From assembly GCA_019648995.1 (NCBI GenBank), contig BLXT01002372.1, positions 15,263 to 45,057 of the forward strand: 29,795 nucleotides of DNA. The letters are read 5' to 3'. Under the pieces are notes generated by a model. It did not search any database. It saw nothing but the letters and a program-made list of their open reading frames with translations, and was not told where the DNA came from. Every line of letters begins with the position of its first letter. The first letter of the stretch is position 1. The stretch is from Plakobranchus ocellatus (Eukaryota > Mollusca > Gastropoda > Plakobranchidae). The translations under genes were made by a program, and so were the position numbers. Positions 28,701 to 29,795 of the stretch are shown here, one piece after another.

Positions 28701-29169
28701 TAACTCTGTACAAGAAGAAATACCGTGAAGGGTGACAAGAACACAAAGAAGACTGCCATGGATGACAAACTAGTCAAGTCAGCAGATCTCCAAAAAGTGG
28801 TCATGCTGATTCGTATGGGCAAATCAAAAGCGAAAGAATTTTGCCATTGATTAAATCTCATAGACAGTCATTTCATCTGTTTTTTTAATAGATTGTATTG
28901 CTTTTTTCTGAACATTTATCACGAAGAAAACAGTAAATAACATATACTGTATTTTTAATAATCCATCAAATTTCAACATCATTTTTAAGAATACAATCGT
29001 GACGATGGTGCCTATTCTATGCATGATTCAAAAAAAAGTGTGAAAAGTTGGATCAATAGGTAACCTACAGTATCCTAAAGTTTAGAGAAGATTGAAGAAA
29101 AATTATGGTTACTACAAGCAAACTCAGTTCTCCTGAAAATTTTTAAAATCATCATATACTGTGTTCTTA

Positions 29170-29795
29170 AAAATCACGGCAGCATTGCCAAAGAAGAGGC
29201 CGACACTGTTGATGACCTATTCTACACTACAATTCTGGAATCTTCTCCCATCAATGTAATTACTATTGTTAAGGAATCTAGACATGATCCAGATCATGAC
29301 ATTTGTTGAGCAAAATGAATAGCCATCATCAGACTTGATTCCCCAAAATATCCTAAACTTCTACAATAGGCGATATGAATTGTCAATTCAACAAGACTGT
29401 CTCAAGTGGGGACATCACATCATTCCTCCGGAATAATTTCATAAGAAAATCTTACACAAATTTCACGAGGGTCACTTAGGTACAGTCAAAATGAAGAATG
29501 TAGCCAGAAAATACTTTTGGTGGCCTGGACTGGACAAAGAAATATAAGCCATCACGAAAACTTGCAACGGATGTGCCTCAACACAACCAGATCCACTGAA
29601 GGCACCATTGCATCCATGGCAATGGCCCCAGAAACCCTGGCAAAGAATGCATGTAGACTTTGCAGGAGCGTTTATGAATTTATGTTCTTTGTCGCTGCTG
29701 ATGTTCCTTGTCGTTGCAGAGCCGTCTACAGATTCAATCGTATCAGAAATATTGAAACAAAGTGGCCGAGACAAATTTCTAGACAAATTTCTAAG
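29170..29795 (+). pseudogene. Integrase N-terminal part (Gypsy-like), cut by window edge
   Basis: After the insertion the code resumes as EEADTVDDLFYTT and SSPINVITIVKESRHDPDHD. Then come FHEGHLGTVKMKNVARKYFW and WPGLDKE, a stop (29545), and CNGCASTQPDPLKAPLHPW. The HEGH (29464-29475) and CNGC (29563-29574) pairs form the H2C2 zinc finger. HVDFAG contains the first catalytic Asp (29656-29658). The frame then shifts near 29680 and runs off the window. The integrase would join element DNA to the genome. Confidence 0.85.

Larger units (their letters stand above)
27315..29162 (+). mobile_element. Insertion carrying a transposase-like pseudogene, inside the Gypsy-like element
   Basis: The Gypsy coding run stops at about 27310 (after RNase H) and resumes at about 29170 (EEADTVDDLFYTT), so ~1.85 kb is inserted. 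Candidate ends are imperfect inverted repeats: ACAGTACATGAAGGTTT on the left (about 27315) and ACAGTATATGATGATTT as reverse complement on the right (to about 29162), 14 of 17 matching. I could not find a clean target-site duplication, so the edges are provisional. It carries a decayed transposase-like gene but no complete catalytic domain. Confidence 0.6.
24650..29795 (+). mobile_element. Ty3/Gypsy-like LTR retrotransposon, decayed, incomplete at right edge
   Basis: Plus-strand order is gag, zinc knuckle, aspartic protease, RT, RNase H, (insertion), integrase. That RT-RNase H-integrase order is the Gypsy order. Many frameshifts and stops make it inactive. TGGCGACGAG at 24650-24659 resembles the sequence often found just after the 5' LTR in such elements, but no LTR is identifiable to its left. 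The element continues past the window. Confidence 0.9.

Noticed and set aside
29472-29786. Minus-strand 104-codon open frame
   Set aside because: It is the antisense of the integrase region, which has clear zinc-finger and catalytic motifs on the plus strand.

Overview
The window looks like a repeat-rich, AT-rich piece of a metazoan nuclear genome, most likely a marine invertebrate and possibly a mollusc or other lophotrochozoan. The evidence is the mix of elements: I/Jockey-group and RTE-like non-LTR retrotransposons, a Ty3/Gypsy-type element, a solo LTR, tRNA-like SINE heads, a MITE, remains of DNA transposases, and many microsatellites. I see no intact host gene, rRNA, tRNA, CRISPR array or prokaryotic operon. 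Nearly every protein-like stretch is a decayed transposon domain with frameshifts and stops. The species assignment is an inference.

Layout. 1-7220 is mostly AT-rich noncoding sequence with (ATC)n, (TAA)n and (GA)n microsatellites, a 93-bp minisatellite, and three tRNA-like SINE heads between 5747 and 6602. 7221-12170 is a nearly 5-kb minus-strand I/Jockey-group element (copy A). It has a recognisable 5' leader, an ORF1 with a zinc knuckle, RT, RNase H, a C-terminal Cys/His motif and a 3' UTR, but it has lost its endonuclease and is interrupted by a 278-bp MITE. 13391-14906 is a minus-strand RTE-like element ending in a (TA)n tract, with a short plus-strand relative at 15396. 15487-18840 is AT-rich, holds a diverged ~390-bp direct duplication, and ends in a Tc1/mariner-like fragment.

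18842-24196 is the most structured part. Copy B of the I/Jockey family lacks everything between the RT thumb and its last ~25 bp, and carries a 53-bp inverted piece of its own RT active-site region. Copy C (20586-21452) is a 5'-truncated insertion into an older relative and is flanked by an exact 11-bp target-site duplication. Next comes a three-unit ~460-bp tandem amplification. Each unit joins an RNase H fragment to part of a tyrosine-recombinase-like gene. The third unit runs into the rest of that pseudogene and is split by a 699-bp solo LTR with a 5-bp target-site duplication.

24650-29795 is a plus-strand Gypsy-like element: gag with zinc knuckle, protease, RT, RNase H, then integrase running off the window. 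Its RT active-site residues are mutated. It is split between RNase H and integrase by ~1.85 kb carrying a decayed transposase-like gene.

The window therefore records layered transposition rather than a working pathway. No wholly new system is demonstrated. The best candidates for closer study are the MITE with its 32-bp internal repeats, the inverted templated segment in copy B, and the tandem array that fuses a retrotransposon fragment to a recombinase-like gene.
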